Shown here: positions 25,280-40,200 of the stretch, in pieces
Numbering within the stretch: the stretch's first letter is position 1
Layout: each line of letters starts with the position of its first letter
Source: Candidatus Opimibacter iunctus
Lineage (GTDB): Bacteria; Bacteroidota; Bacteroidia; Chitinophagales; Saprospiraceae
DNA: 64,000 bases
Assembly (NCBI GenBank): GCA_016716665.1
Contig: JADJVH010000014.1
Coordinates: 1-64,000 of the forward strand
Direction of reading: 5' to 3'
The notes under the pieces: model-generated
The model's input: the letters and a program-made list of their open reading frames with translations, nothing else
Databases searched by the model: none
Told to the model about the DNA's origin: nothing
Program-made: the position numbers and the translations under genes

Positions 25280-28200
25280 ATGGAAAGTGCATTCCGAACA
25301 CAACCAAATAATTCAAATTCTTACCCAACTATGAATCCTCACCAACAACCAATGTCCAGATTACTTCGGTTAAAGTCCTTAGGACTGATCCTCGCCATTC
25401 AGGTGCTCTTCGTGCCTCTAGCCATGGCTCAGCCAGTCTTTACGAAAACGGCTAATCAAACCATGATTCAATCCGGTGAATGTGCCACCTATACGCTTAC
25501 TTTCGAGTGCAGTTTGCTTGAAGGCTTTTGCATGGGTGTAACGCTTACTGATGTGATCCCAGCCGGGTTTACCTTTGATCAATCGACACCTTTACCAGAT
25601 ATGATATCAGGTACAGGAACAGGTCTGGCCGGGGAAACCATAACCTGGGACTTTGGTGATGTGCCTGCAGGTACATCTATAGAAATTTCAGTGGCCTTGT
25701 GTGCTGATCCGGGTGTATATGGTGCTTCAACTACAATCACCAATACTGCCATAGCTACCTATGATGGAAGTTTTATGCTATCGAGTTCTGATGATGTGAC
25801 GGTGACTTCATCTCCCCAATGGACGATTAACAAGGCTAAGACTTCAGGACCGATCTACCATAATGATCCGGTAAATTATTCATTAACCATTTCAGGCCCT
25901 GGTATTGGAGGAACCCAAAACCTGGACAATGTGATAGTATCTGATGTACTTCCTCCAGGGGCAATGTTCATTTCAGCAAGCAATGGTGGCACACAATCTA
26001 TGGGTGTGATCACCTGGAACCTCGGTACCCTTGACGTTACAGCAATACCTCCTGCATTGGTGCTTACTTACACTGTAAAATTCCCTGCTACTGATCCTTC
26101 GAACAATACAGGATCAGGCCCGATAAATAAAACAAATACGGTTACGCTTACAGGTGATGATCAGGATGGAAATCCATATACCAGGATAGATGACCTTACT
26201 GTCCAGCTTTTGCCTCCGCATTTTGAAGTCACAGGGAGTAAGAGCGCTGGTGACCTCGGTATTCTGGTCCTGGACTCTGTCAATATGTTTAATATTGGAT
26301 ATGGCAATGCCAGTACAGTGCCCCTGGCAAATCTGATGGTCAATGATACCATCCCTTCGCAGTTTAATGTAGTTGGTCTAAGCGTTGGTGGTTGTAGCCT
26401 ACCGACTGACTCGACAGATATTGATGTAGTCATCAGGATTTGCCCTAGAGGGAGCAATGTAGTTTCAAGGACGGTCACTATTCCAGATCTCAATGATGGA
26501 GTGGTGAATAACATTAATGTATTTGCTGCGCCAGTATCACTTGACTCCACTACAGAATGGATCTGCAATATAAAGCTGACACATGGTCCGGGAGCAGTGC
26601 CAAGGAATTATGTTGGTTGTGACATGGTCATTACAGTAACCGATGCACATTATACTGACGTGACGAGCTCAACGGGGCATTCAGATAATGCAGGTAATGA
26701 AACAGATATCTGTGTATCTTATAATAATAAGGTATACGTCACGGGAGACCAACGACCAATCGACCTGCCTATAGGCCAGATGCCGATTACTTTGTCTGTC
26801 AACAGGACAGACAATATGGTATATACCTCGCGCGATGCGAGATTAGATCCTAAAAAGACTATTGCTGTTGCGACCCCGATGTTGCCTCCAGGTGCACCCA
26901 CACAGGGGAACCCATACTTTCAGGGATCCATTCTCAAGTATTGTGTAACCTTCGACAACAATGCATCTGCATTCCAACCCCTTTATGATCCGCTCGGTGT
27001 AGATATATTGCCTGCGGGTATTGATTTCCTTCCTGATTCAGGAATGATGGCAGGATATATTATTCAGACAGATAACTCAAATAATGGCAGATATCTAAGT
27101 AATCCTTCCCTAATAAATTTTACGGTTGAAAATAATACCCCAACTGCAGGCCAGACCAGGTTAACCTGGAGGCTCAGTGATTCTCTGGATGTCGGAGAGT
27201 CAGTGGTTTTATGTTTTTATGGTAGGATTCAGGACAATTTCCCGGCTGATCAGACCCTGACCAATCGCTTTTGCCTCAATGGCAATAATGCCGGATTGTT
27301 CTGTGATGAAAATGATCTGGGTAAACCTAATAATTTTAGTAATCCGGGCACCTGGAATCCAAATAACTTTCTCCCACTGGCTGATTCCCTTGAACAGCCT
27401 GATATGTGTTGTAAGGAGGTAATTATCACAGTAGATGATTCTACTGCAGTGCCTGAATTGAGAAAGGTGGTGTTAACTGCAGGGCCATATGAGCCATATG
27501 ATACAATATGCTATCGACTGACAGTTGGTAATGATGTTCATGCCAATAGTACGTTGCCAGACCCTATTCTTCTTGATGCACTTTCGGACAAGGTGACCTT
27601 CCTGGACGGCTATACTATTGTCAATAATAACACAGGGCTGATCCTTGACAATACAGGGACCAACCCTTCCTTTATAATTGATACGGACCAGATGGGCCGG
27701 AAGATTCTCCGATGGAATTTTACCGGAGAGTTTCCGATTCAAAGCCGGGTTCAGATCGATTATTGTGTCCGGGTCAATGTAGGGGCAAGTGGCGGTGTAA
27801 ATAATACATCATATGTCGCTGTTCCCGGTCGCGAACTCGATTGTCAAGGCCCAAGCTATATTGATGCTACGGATTTTATGGGAAATGGTCCTTCAATCGT
27901 TGATACACTATGCACCGGACAAACCGCCAGTTTCACACTTTCCAGTGCTGCTAAGTTCAGTGCCATCAAATGGGTCAAAGGCGCATGTGACTCCGTATTT
28001 ACAAAGGTTCCTGATATCGGGCGCACTGCACCTGACGACTCATTGGAATTCTTGCTTGAGTTGGTCAACGTTGGAAATATTCCTTTCCAGAATTTGCGCA
28101 TCGTTGACATCCTTCCATTTGTTGGGGATATGGGCGTGAGGTTAAATACCCAACCAAGGAATACCCATTGGGAACCTATCCTGACTGATCAGGTTATCCA

Positions 28201-31200
28201 GTTAAAAGGGAACCCTGTCCAGGCTGTTAAGTATAGTCTTTCTGAAGACCCATGCCGCATGGCAGATGGAATTGTCATAACTGACAATGGTACTTGCGAT
28301 CCACCAGCATGGAATTCGGATCCAAATGCATTGGGGGGAATTCAAAATGTTAATTCATTCCGGATTGATTTTGGTCCTCAGATTATCAATCCGCTCGATA
28401 CATTCCAGTTTCTCGTCAAGATGATAGCCCCTGTGAGTGGCGTCGGTATTGCCTATAACTCATTTGCCTGGGCCGGTGAACGTACCGACAATGGAAACAC
28501 ACTTGCCGCAGAACCAAATAAAGTCTGCATCATCATCAAGCAGGATACCATTGGTAATTTTGTCTGGATCGATGAAGATATGGATGGCCACCAGGATGCA
28601 GGGGAGCAACCAATCGAAGGTGTTCCTATGGCCTTATTTAACCCTCGTGGCCAGTTAATGGCATATACATATACAGATGTCAATGGGCATTATCTCTTCT
28701 CTTCTGTTCAGGATTCTGCCACCCAGACCTGGATACAGGGAGGTATACAACGCGTTGTTTCTCCGGATAGCAACTATTATGTAGTGTGCGGATATGATCC
28801 AATCACCATGCAGGGTATCAATATAGGCGCCGGGCTGATCGTCAATAATACCAACTATGCCCTCACGCTGCACAATATCGGCAGTGACACATTAGACAAT
28901 GATGGTTCTGTAGCCGGCCAGGATGGAGCGATGACTCCGGCGTTCCTGGATGGACTCATTTATGAAGCTCACTATTCAGGTCCACCAACTCAGGATACCA
29001 CTATCGACTTTGGTTTCTTTATTCCTTTGTTTGCTATAGGAAATCAGGTGTGGTATGATGATGATAACAATGGGCTCATTGATCCCGGTGAAGGTTTTGT
29101 AGACAGCGCCTTGGTCATTCTCCATTATTATGATCCAGGTTCCATGACTTGTTTTGTACTGGATAGCCAATACACGGATATCAACGGATTATATCTCTTT
29201 GACTCGTTGTTTATGGGTCAATACCTTGTGGAAGTGGCTGCTTCCAATTTCGGTCCCGGTGGTGCATTACAAGGATATAACAGTAGCAGTGCGGGCGTAA
29301 CGCTCCACAATGGACCATATGAAGCCGCTCCTGATCCTGACACAAATATAGATGGTGATGACAATGGCACATTCAATGGTAACCTGATGTTCCCTGGCTC
29401 GGTCTTTAGCGACACGATCACCTTATCCGATGTTGAACCATTGAATGAGCTTCCGGATAATGACCTGAGCGGCTCACCTGATGAAAACTCAAACCTCACT
29501 ATTGACCTTGGTTTTGTTATTGAAGTGACCGTAGGTGGAAATGTTTGGTTTGACGTAAATAATGATGGCCTTCAACCTGGCGGAGAAACTATTGTAGCTG
29601 GTGTTCCTGTAAACTTATACCTTGATACAAATGTCGATGGCATTCCTGATGGTCCCGCAATAGCTACCCAGCTTACGGATAGCAATGGCGACTATTATTT
29701 TGATGGATTGGTCGAAGGAAAATATATCATAGGGATTAACCCTCCTTCCAACCTCTCCGGCAGCAGTACGCCTACAGGTGGCGAAGGTGATGACCAGGTT
29801 GACAACAATGACAATGGAGCACAAAATGCACCAGGTGATGAAATATTCTCCAACACCATTATGCTGATGGCCAACAATGAGCCAAATGATGCAAATGAAC
29901 CAGGAAGTGGTGGCGGATTTGATCTCCTCGATGATAATAATGGGGACATGACCATCGACTTTGGCTTAGTTCCTGCCATGTCGTTAGGAAGTACAGTCTT
30001 CTTTGATGGAAACAACAATGCAACTCAGGACCCTGCAGAACCCGGCATCGCTGGAATTACAGTTGTCCTGTTCAATGATGTTGCTGGTGATGGATATACT
30101 CCAGGTATCGATCTGATCGAAGCTACTACCACAACAGATGCTAATGGGAATTACTACTTCGGAAATTTATCTCCAGGAACATATGTAGTGGGGATCATTC
30201 CTCCGGGAAATCTCCCGCTCTCCAGTAATGAACTTGTAGATGAAAATAATCCGGACTCAGATCTTGACGGATTTGATAATGGTATGCAGGTGAGCAGCGG
30301 AGATCCGATCTATAGCGGAACCGTAACATTGCTGCCACTCACAGAGCCTGACAATACGCTCGAAACAGCACAAGGAGGTAATCAGGACAATACAGATGAA
30401 ACAAACGGCAATATGACCGTTGACTTCGGATTGTATCCTGGTGTCAGCATAGGTAGCACCGTATTCTCTGATCTTGACAATGATGCCTTCCACGAGCCGG
30501 GTTTAGGTGAAAGTGGAATTCCGGGTGTACTTGTCATCCTCTATGATGAAAACCTGAATCCATTAGATTCCACTATCACCAACAGTGACGGTGATTACTA
30601 TTTCGGAGGCTTACCGGAAGGTAAGTATATCGTAGGTATACCTGCCCAGGCATTCCTGGCTGATGAAGGATTGGAGCATTTCCCTGTCTCCAGTACAGAT
30701 ATTGCTAGCACCTCACTTGATGACAACCTGGATGAAAACGATAATGGTGCCCAGGCTTCAGGCCCGGGAACCGCAGTGTATTCTCCTGTCATCATGCTGT
30801 CCGTTAATTCAGAGCCGATTAATGCTGCAGAAAGCGGCAGCGGCGGCACACAGGACGATGCTTTCGACAGCAATGGCAACATGACTGTTGATTTTGGATT
30901 TACTCCACTGTTTAGCATAGGAAACCAGGTGTGGTTTGATAATAACAATAATGGTATCATCGATCCTGCCGAGCCATTTGCGGATAGCGTATTGGTGATC
31001 CTACATCGCTATGACGGCGTAAACTATACAGCAGTCGAAACCCTGTATACAGATGCCAATGGTTTATACCTCTTTGACACATTGTTTACCGGAGAATATC
31101 TTGTTGAAATCGCAGCGTCCAATTTTGGACCAGGCGGAGCCCTGCAAGGGTATACCAGCAGTAGTGATGGCGTCACGCTCAATAGCGGACCTTATGAAAC

Positions 31201-34200
31201 AGCTCCAGACCCTGACGGCGACAACGACGACGATGACAGTGGTACCCGCAATGGAAATGCAAACTTCCCCGGATCGGTAGTCAGTGGCTTGATCACACTC
31301 TCTGTGAATGAACCATTGAATGAGGATCCTGATAATGATACCAGCACAGCAGCTGATGAGCATTCCAACCTGACCGTTGACTTTGGTTTTGTCATTGAAG
31401 TGACCGTAGGTGGAAATGTGTGGTTTGATATTGACAATGACGGACAACAACCGGGCACTGAAAGCACTGTTGCTGGTGTCCCTGTCCACTTATATCTTGA
31501 TACTAATGTTGACGGTATTCCTGATGGGCGTGCTATTGCTACCCAACTGACGGATGCCAATGGTGACTATTATTTTGATGGTTTGGTTGAAGGGAAATAT
31601 ATTATCGGTATAGATCCTCCGGCTACGCTTTCAGGCAGCAGCACACCTACCGGTGGTCAAGCTGATAACCAGGTCGACAATAACGACAACGGTGCACAGG
31701 ATGCACCAGGCGATGAAATATTCTCCAATACCATCATGCTGATGGCCAACACCGAACCTAATGATACAAACGAACCAGGAAGCGGTGGCGGATTTGACGC
31801 GCTTGATGACAACAACGGAGACATGACCATTGATTTTGGCTTAGTACCGGCCATGTCACTGGGAAGTACTGTCTTTGTTGATGACAATAACAATACAGTA
31901 CAAGACCCAACTGAGCCAGGTATCGCAGGGATTTCTGTTATCCTGTATAATGACCTTGCTGCCGACGGTTATACTCCGGGTATTGACCTGGTCCTCGCCA
32001 CAACCACTACAGATGCTAATGGTGACTATTACTTTGGTAATTTATATCCGGGCAACTATGTAGTAGGTATCATTCCACCTGCAAGTCTTCCATTGTCAAG
32101 CAATGAAGCAGCAGATGAAAATGATCCAAACTCGGATCTTGATGGATTCGATAATGGTATGCAAGTCAGCAGTGGAGATCCGATCTTCAGTGGAAGCGTT
32201 GAATTGCTCCCACTTACCGAGCCTGACAATATGGTGGAAACTGAACAGGGAGGAAACCAGGATAATGCGGATGAGACAAACGGAAATATGACTGTAGACT
32301 TCGGATTGTATCCGGGTGTCAGCATTGGTAGCACCGTATTCTCTGACCTTGACAATGATGCATTCCATGAGCCAGGATTAGGTGAAAACGGAATTCCGGG
32401 AGTCATTGTAATTCTTTATGATGAAAACCTGAACCCATTAGATACTACGATCACTAACAGTGACGGTGATTATTTCTTTGGCGGTCTGCCTGAAGGCAAC
32501 TATATCGTTGGTATACCCGCCCAAGCTTTCCTTGGTGATGAAGGGTTGGAATTCTTCCCTAATTCAAGCACGGATATAGCCAGCACCAGCCTGGATGATA
32601 ATCTTGATGAAAATGACAATGGTGCACAAGCCGGAGGACCAGCAACTGCTGTCTACTCTCCTGTGATCACACTCAGTGTCAATAGTGAGCCAACTGGCGC
32701 TGCAGAAAGTGGAAGCGGTGGAATACAGGATGATGCCGAGGATAGCAATGGCAATATGACGATCGATTTCGGATTTGTGCCGGGATCAACACCTCTCGTA
32801 GGTATTGCCAAATATGCGGTCAACGTGACCAACCTGCCGGATGGAAGTGCCAATGTCACTTATGAATTGAATATTCAGAACTACGGTGACATGTTTATCC
32901 AGAACCTCCAGGTGACAGATGATCTGGCTGCGACCTTCCCGCCAACTTGTGTGCCGACGATTCTCAGTCTCACGTCAAGTGATTTTGTTGAAAATGTAAA
33001 CTACAATGGAGTTTCCGACATCAACCTCCTGGCAGGTACTGATAACCTTCCGATCGGAGGCAGCGGATCTATCTCTATCACCATCCATATAGATGAGTGC
33101 GGTACTAATTTTGGCCCATTCTCCAATACAGCTATACTGAGCGGTGCCAGTCCATTTGATATCATCATCAGTGATGATAGCCAGGATGGCAGTAATCCCG
33201 ATCCGGATGCAGATGGCGATCCGACCAATAATGATGAACCAACTATAGTCCAGTTCGATCAAAATCCTTCCATTGGTGCTGCAAAACGCGTAGCAGATGC
33301 AACCCTCAATCCGGATGGAAGCTTTATCGTCCTGTATGAAATCAATATTGAAAACTTTGGCGATGTCAACCTGGATAGTGTACAGGTAACAGATGACCTG
33401 ACGAATACCTTCCCTGCACCATGTTCTATCCTGGACATTGTGTTGACTGGAAGCAATGACATACAAATCAATCCGGCTTACGATGGAGTTACGGATCTTA
33501 ATCTGCTGATTGGTAATAATATCCTCCAGCCAGGCGAAAGTTCTAGCGTATTGCTTGAAGTCACTGTAGATGAATGTGCGGGTACAGGTCCGTTCTTTAA
33601 CCAGGCTGTTGCCAATGGTGTCGGCCCGGATGGAACTGCTGTCCAGGATAGCACAGTCAATGGTAGCGATCCAGATCCAAATGGTGACAACAATCCGAAT
33701 GAGGATAGCCCAACACCGTTCTCACTTACAGAAGAACCAAATCTTGGGTTGGCCAAATATCTGAGCCAGGATCCAATCAATAATGGTGATGGCACATATA
33801 CAGTTAATTTCTGTATCAATGTGGAGAATATTGGCAATGTGAATATTGATAGCCTCAGCGTAACAGATGACCTGGATGCTGTATTTGGTGCTACCTGCAA
33901 TTATGATGTCACCGGGATCCAAAGTGATGAATTTGAAGTCAATACCGGTTACAATGGTAACACTGATACTGAGCTTCTTGTAGCTGGTGAAGAACTAAAG
34001 AGCTGGGATGAAGGTCAGATATGCATAACAGTCAATGTTGGCCCATGTGATGATCTCGGTCCATGCACCAATTCAGCTACAGGTAAGGGTGAAACACCAA
34101 CAGGAGTTCCGGTCACAGATGTATCACAGTCGGGTTCAAATCCTGATCCGGACGGTGATGGTGATCCGACCAACAACAATGAACCTACCGAATTTGAGTT

Positions 34201-37200
34201 TGCAGAAAACCCTGTAATCGGTATTGCAAAACGCGTACTCAATGTCGCCAACCTTCCTGATGGAAGTTCAACCGTGACATATGAATTTAATATCCGCAAC
34301 TATGGAAATGTAAGCGTATCAGGTCTGCAGGCAACTGATGATCTTGAACTGACCTTCCCTGCAACATGCCAGGTGAGTGTTCTGAGCATTTCCTCAGATG
34401 ACTTTACAGAAAATATCAACTACAATGGTGTGTCCAACATAAACCTGCTCACAGGTATTGATAACCTGCCAGTTGCCGGAACAGGGTCAATCGTGATCGT
34501 GGTCAATGTGGACAACTGTGGTGTCAATGAAGGTCCATTCAACAATACCGCACAAGTCACTGCAGTAAGTCCTACCGGACTTGCCATCACAGATGACAGC
34601 CAGGATGGAAGTAATCCAGATCCTGATGCCGATGGCAATCCTACCAACAATACAGTACCTACTCCGGTATCCTTTGATCATACACCACTCATCGGTGCCG
34701 CCAAGCGCGTTGCCCAGGCGACGCTCAATCCGGACGGCAGCTTTGTAGTCCTGTATGAAATCAATGTTGAAAACTTCGGAGATGTGACCCTGGATAGTAT
34801 ACAGGTAACTGACGACTTGAGTACTGTATTCCCTGCACCATGTTCAGTACTGGACATCGTATTGACGGGAAGTAATGATATCGAGATCAATCCGAACTAC
34901 AACGGAGCAAGTGATGCCAATCTCCTGATCGGCAACAACACACTTGAACCAGGTGAAATATCAAGCATCCTCCTGGAAATCACAGTAGATAGTTGTGCAG
35001 GTACCGGGCCATTCCTAAATGATGCTGTAGTCACAGCACAGAGCCCGGATGGCACCACCGTACAGGATAGCACAGTCAATGGCAGCGATCCGGATCCAAA
35101 TAATGATGGAAATCCAGATGAAGAAAGCCCGACACCATTTACATTGACAGAAGATCCATATCTCGGCGTAGCTAAATATGTCAAGAGTGGTCCGACCAAC
35201 AATGGCGATGGTACATATACTTTGACTTTTGGAATCCGCCTAGAAAATAATGGGAATGTAAACCTTGATAGCCTCAGCGTCACCGACAATCTGAATACTG
35301 TATTCAGCGGTGCTTGTGGTTTTGAAGTGACCGGCATTACCAGTGAAGAATTCCAGGTGAACCTGGCTTATGATGGTGTTGCAAACACCCAGTTAGTCCT
35401 CCCTGGCGAAGAACTGAAAGCCTGGGATGAAGGTGAAATCTGCATAACCGTTGTTGCCGGCCCATGTGTCGACCTCGGACCTTTCACCAACAGTGCCACA
35501 GCAAGTGGGGAAACGCCTACTGATGTAGTGATCACTGATGTTTCTCAGAGCGGAACGAATCCTGACCCTGATGGTGATGGTGACCCGACCAACAATAACG
35601 TGCCTACCCCATTTGAATTTACAGAGAACCCGGTGGTGGGTATAGCTAAGAGGGCGGTAAATGTTACTAACCTTCCGGATGGAAGTGCCAACGTAACATA
35701 TGAATTTAATATTCAGAATTATGGCAATGTCCAGATTTCGGACCTTCAGGTTACTGACAATCTGGCCACAACTTTCCCCGCCACATGTGTGCCGACGATA
35801 TTGAGCCTGACCTCAGATGACTTTACTGAAAATGCATCTTATGATGGCGTTACTGATCTCAATCTCCTCACAGGTATCGATTTACTCCCTGTTGATGGTA
35901 GCGGATCAATTCTTTTGACGATCAACGTTGCAGAATGTGGCACCAATGACGGACCATTTACAAATACTGCTACGGTTACGGGAGCCAGCCCATCTGATGT
36001 CACCATCAGTGATGTCAGCCAGGATGGCAGTGATCCTGATCCGGATGCTGATGATGATCCAACAAATAATAACGTAGGTACAGTAGTCAGCTTTGACTCA
36101 GAGGGTTCTGTGGGTATAGCCAAGCGCCTGGTAAGCATTCAATACCTTGCCGATGGTTCTGCAGACATGATCTTTGAATTCAATGTGGAAAACTTCGGTA
36201 CCGTAGTACTTGATAGTCTGCAGGTAGTAGATACCTTGATCACTACGTTTGGTGCACCTTGCTCTGTTTCGATCCTTACCTTGACCAGTGATGACTTTAT
36301 TGTTAATTCCAGTTTCAATGGAATAACAGATTTCAATCTGCTCAATGGTTGGGAAAATCTTGAAGTGGGTGAGAAGGGAGCGATTCTCCTGCAGGTCAAT
36401 GTTGCCAGTTGTGAAGAGAATCCAATTTATCCCGGACCATTCGACAACTCAGCCTTTGCGAGTGGTGTAGCGCCTTCGGGTGTGACGATAGTTGATGAAA
36501 GCCAGAATGGGGCAGATCCTGATCCGAATGGTGATGGCAACCCTGACGAAGCAGCGCCAACGCCTATTAATTTTGAACAAGTCCTCAATATCGGCCTTGC
36601 GAAGAATGTGGTAAGTGCTGTTGCCAATAACGATGGTACTTTCTCTATCACGTATGAATTTAATATTGAGAATTTCTCTACCGTTGTGATTGACTCTATA
36701 CAGGTAGTTGATGACCTGGGAGCAGCTTTCCCTGGGCCATGTTCAGTATCAGTGACAGAACTCACCTCAGATGACTTCCTGGTCAATCCTGCATATGATG
36801 GTATATCCAATATCAACTTATTGCTTGGTTCGGATGACCTCGTAGTCGATGACAAGGGCGCTATCCTGCTGTCCATCCTTGTATCCAATTGCGGAATCCT
36901 TGGACCATTTGAAAATAATGCAACCCTCACCGGAGAAGGACCCGGTGGAGTGCCGCTTGTGGATGAGAGTGTAGATGGCACTGACCCGGATCCAAATGGT
37001 GATGGTGTCCCTGACGAACAAAGCCCAACGATCGTTGACTTTAATGAAAATCCGATCATCGGAGTGTCCAAGCGTGTAAGCTCCGGACCAGCTCTTGATG
37101 CGGATGATAATTATGTGCTGACTTATGAGATACGTGTGCAAAATTATGGCGATGTTGACCTTGACAGTGTCCAGGTTGTAGACTCATTGGCCATCACATT

Positions 37201-40200
37201 TGCACCTGCAGAGAGCTGGACTCTTGTGAGCATAGAGAGTGAAGAGTTTAATGTAAATAATATGTTTAATGGAGGTACAGACCCAAATCTCTTATTGGGT
37301 AATGACCCCTTACTGGTTGGCGAAGAAGGTGCAATCTATGTTACTGTCCGGGTAGCCCCTGGTGGTTTTGATGGCCCGTATTTCAATATAGCAACAGGTT
37401 TAGCCGAAAGTCCTTTTGGAACAGATGTTACTGACAACTCAAATAACGGAAGTGATCCTGATCCGGATGCGGATGGTGATCCGACCAATAATGATGTGGT
37501 CACTCCTGTTGTCCTTGCTTGCTTTGTAGGCATTATTTGTCCAAACGTACCGGATACATTGTATTCGCCAAATGACATCGGATGGTGCAGGGCAGTATTT
37601 AATATTCCGCCAGCTGAAATCATAACTTGTGCCGGTGCACCTGATAGCTTGATTCAATACATGCTCACCGGTCAAGGTGCAGAAGGTGTACTCAATGATA
37701 TCTGGATTGATGGTCAGCCAACTGGCCTGGAATATATCGTGGGGACCACGAAAGTTAGTATGCGCGCAAGTATACCTAGCTTGCCAGGTGTCGGATTCTC
37801 GGATACCTGTATGTTCTGGATAGTGGTATTAGACAAGGAGTATCCTGTTGCTGTATGCAAGGATATTTTTGTAGCAGTCGATGATAATTGTGAGTTTACC
37901 ATTACACCAGATGATGTGGATGGAGGTAGTACGGACAATTGTGCGATTGACACCCTATTGATCAGCCGGGATGAAGGACTGACATTTGTGGATGAGATTA
38001 CATTTACCATTGCAGACCTGATCAACCCATTTGTACAGGTCGTCCTCCAGGTTACAGATACCAGCGGTAATATCAGCTATTGTGTAGCAACGGTAACGGT
38101 CATCGATGTGGATGCGCCTGAGGTAATATGCCAGGATGACATCACTGTAGAGACAGAACCTAATGTATGCTATGGTAAGATCCCAGTGATCATACCTCCG
38201 ATCATGAGCAATGATAATTGCCCACCGGTGATTACTCTGGATCAGTATCCTGATGCAGGGGTATTATTTGGATCAAGACACCTGGATAGTATCGAGGTAT
38301 TCCTGATCGCAACCGATATCGATGGCAATATGGATACTTGCTCACTGTTTGTACACCTGGATGATACGGAGATACCGGAGTGGCTCAATTGCCCACGACC
38401 TCCGATCCAAACCAAGGCTATGCCTGGTATGTGTGGAGCATTTGTCAATTTCTCATTGCCGATTGCAACTGACAATTGTGAGCTTGATACGATTATACAG
38501 ATTGATCAGACCGGCCTGACCTCAGGAGACATGTTCCCTGTCGGAACTACAATCCTGAAATGGCTTGCCTATGACATAGCAGGAAATGTAAGCGATACCT
38601 GTCGTATCAAGATCCTGGTCAATGACGCACAGATCCCGGTCATCACATGCCTGGAAGATATCAGTGTCGTCAATGATGCCGGTGAATGTGGTGCAGTCGT
38701 CAACAACCTGGCAATTGAGGCTACGGACAATTGTCCTGACAATCTGGCCATCACCTATGAAATCACAGATGAGGATGGCAAACTGGTTTCCTGTGGAATT
38801 ACAGATGCGAGTGGAGAAAATTTCCCTGTAGGTGTCAATACAGTCACATACAAGGTATATGATCAACCTATCGTCCTGATTTCAGAGGTAGTACAGAGCC
38901 TGGTTGATGCTATTGAGATAACAAACTTCGGTCCTTCATCTATGGACCTGAGTTGTGTGACTATACAACGTGTAGGTGCAGGCCCTGAGACCTATGTGAT
39001 CCCTGATGGTATCATCATACCTCCTGGAGGAACCTATGTACATAATTTTATTACCAATATCGGTGCAGGCACACCTGCCGGGTATTACCTTGTACTTGAA
39101 GACACCCAATACGATCATGTCTCTACCAATGGATATAATATTGGTATCGGCTTCACCGGCGTCCTCAATGGTGGGGATGTTTGGAGACAATACATCTGTG
39201 ATCATGATAATGCAAGCGACTGGGTAGTAGCTGACGCATGTCATCCAAGCACGATTGGTGTACTCAACCCTGGCCTGATATTCTTCCCTTCAAATGGACA
39301 TATCTCGTCATTGCAGAATCAGTTGCCAAATGAAGTGACCTGCCAGTTTACTGTAACCGTGACTGACATTGAGCTTCCATATTGCGCTGAAAATCTTGAG
39401 AACTTATACCAGGCTGCAGACCTGCCAGTAGCCATTGATTTACTCAATGACGGTTGTGCAAGTTCTGTGATCAACGTTACTGATGTATTTGAAGTAGGCC
39501 ATGTCAATGTGATTGACCTACAGATAACATATCCGAATGTTGGTGCCTTGACAGTAACCATCACCAGCCCAAGCGGAACTGAAGTGACATTGTTTGAAGG
39601 ATTATGCCCTGGCTTACAGGATGTGGATATCTCCCTCAGCGATACGGCAGATGTATCTGTCAACTTTGCTCCATGCGGACCATTAGGTCAGGGTGGATTC
39701 TACATACCTCAGGAGGCATTGAGTGTGTTCTGCGAAGAACCGGCTCAGGGCGCCTGGACTTTAGAAGTTTCTTCCAGCAGTGGGGCCGTAGGTTCAATCA
39801 CCAACTGGGGATTACAGATATTTGACCAGGTACCATACAGCCAGCAGGATACTACGCTTGAAAATGTATTGGGTAGCTGCGGCGCTCCATTTACATGGAC
39901 ACATCCAATTGTTGGCGACAACTGTTGCGATGGTGAGATCACTGTAGATTACGAGACAGAAGACGGCATTGATGTTCCACAGGCAGGCCCGATTGAAGGC
40001 GGTGAGACAGTGACGGAGTTCTTTGAAGTTGGTGTCACAACGGTCATTTATACCCTGACCGATGGAAATGGCAATGTAAGCCAGTGCCAGTTTAATGTCA
40101 CCGTCTTAGATACTGAATCTCCGGTAGTGTCATGCCCTCAGAATATCATCATTAACCTCGATCCTGGAGCATGCGATGCACCTGTAAGTTTTGTGCCTTC

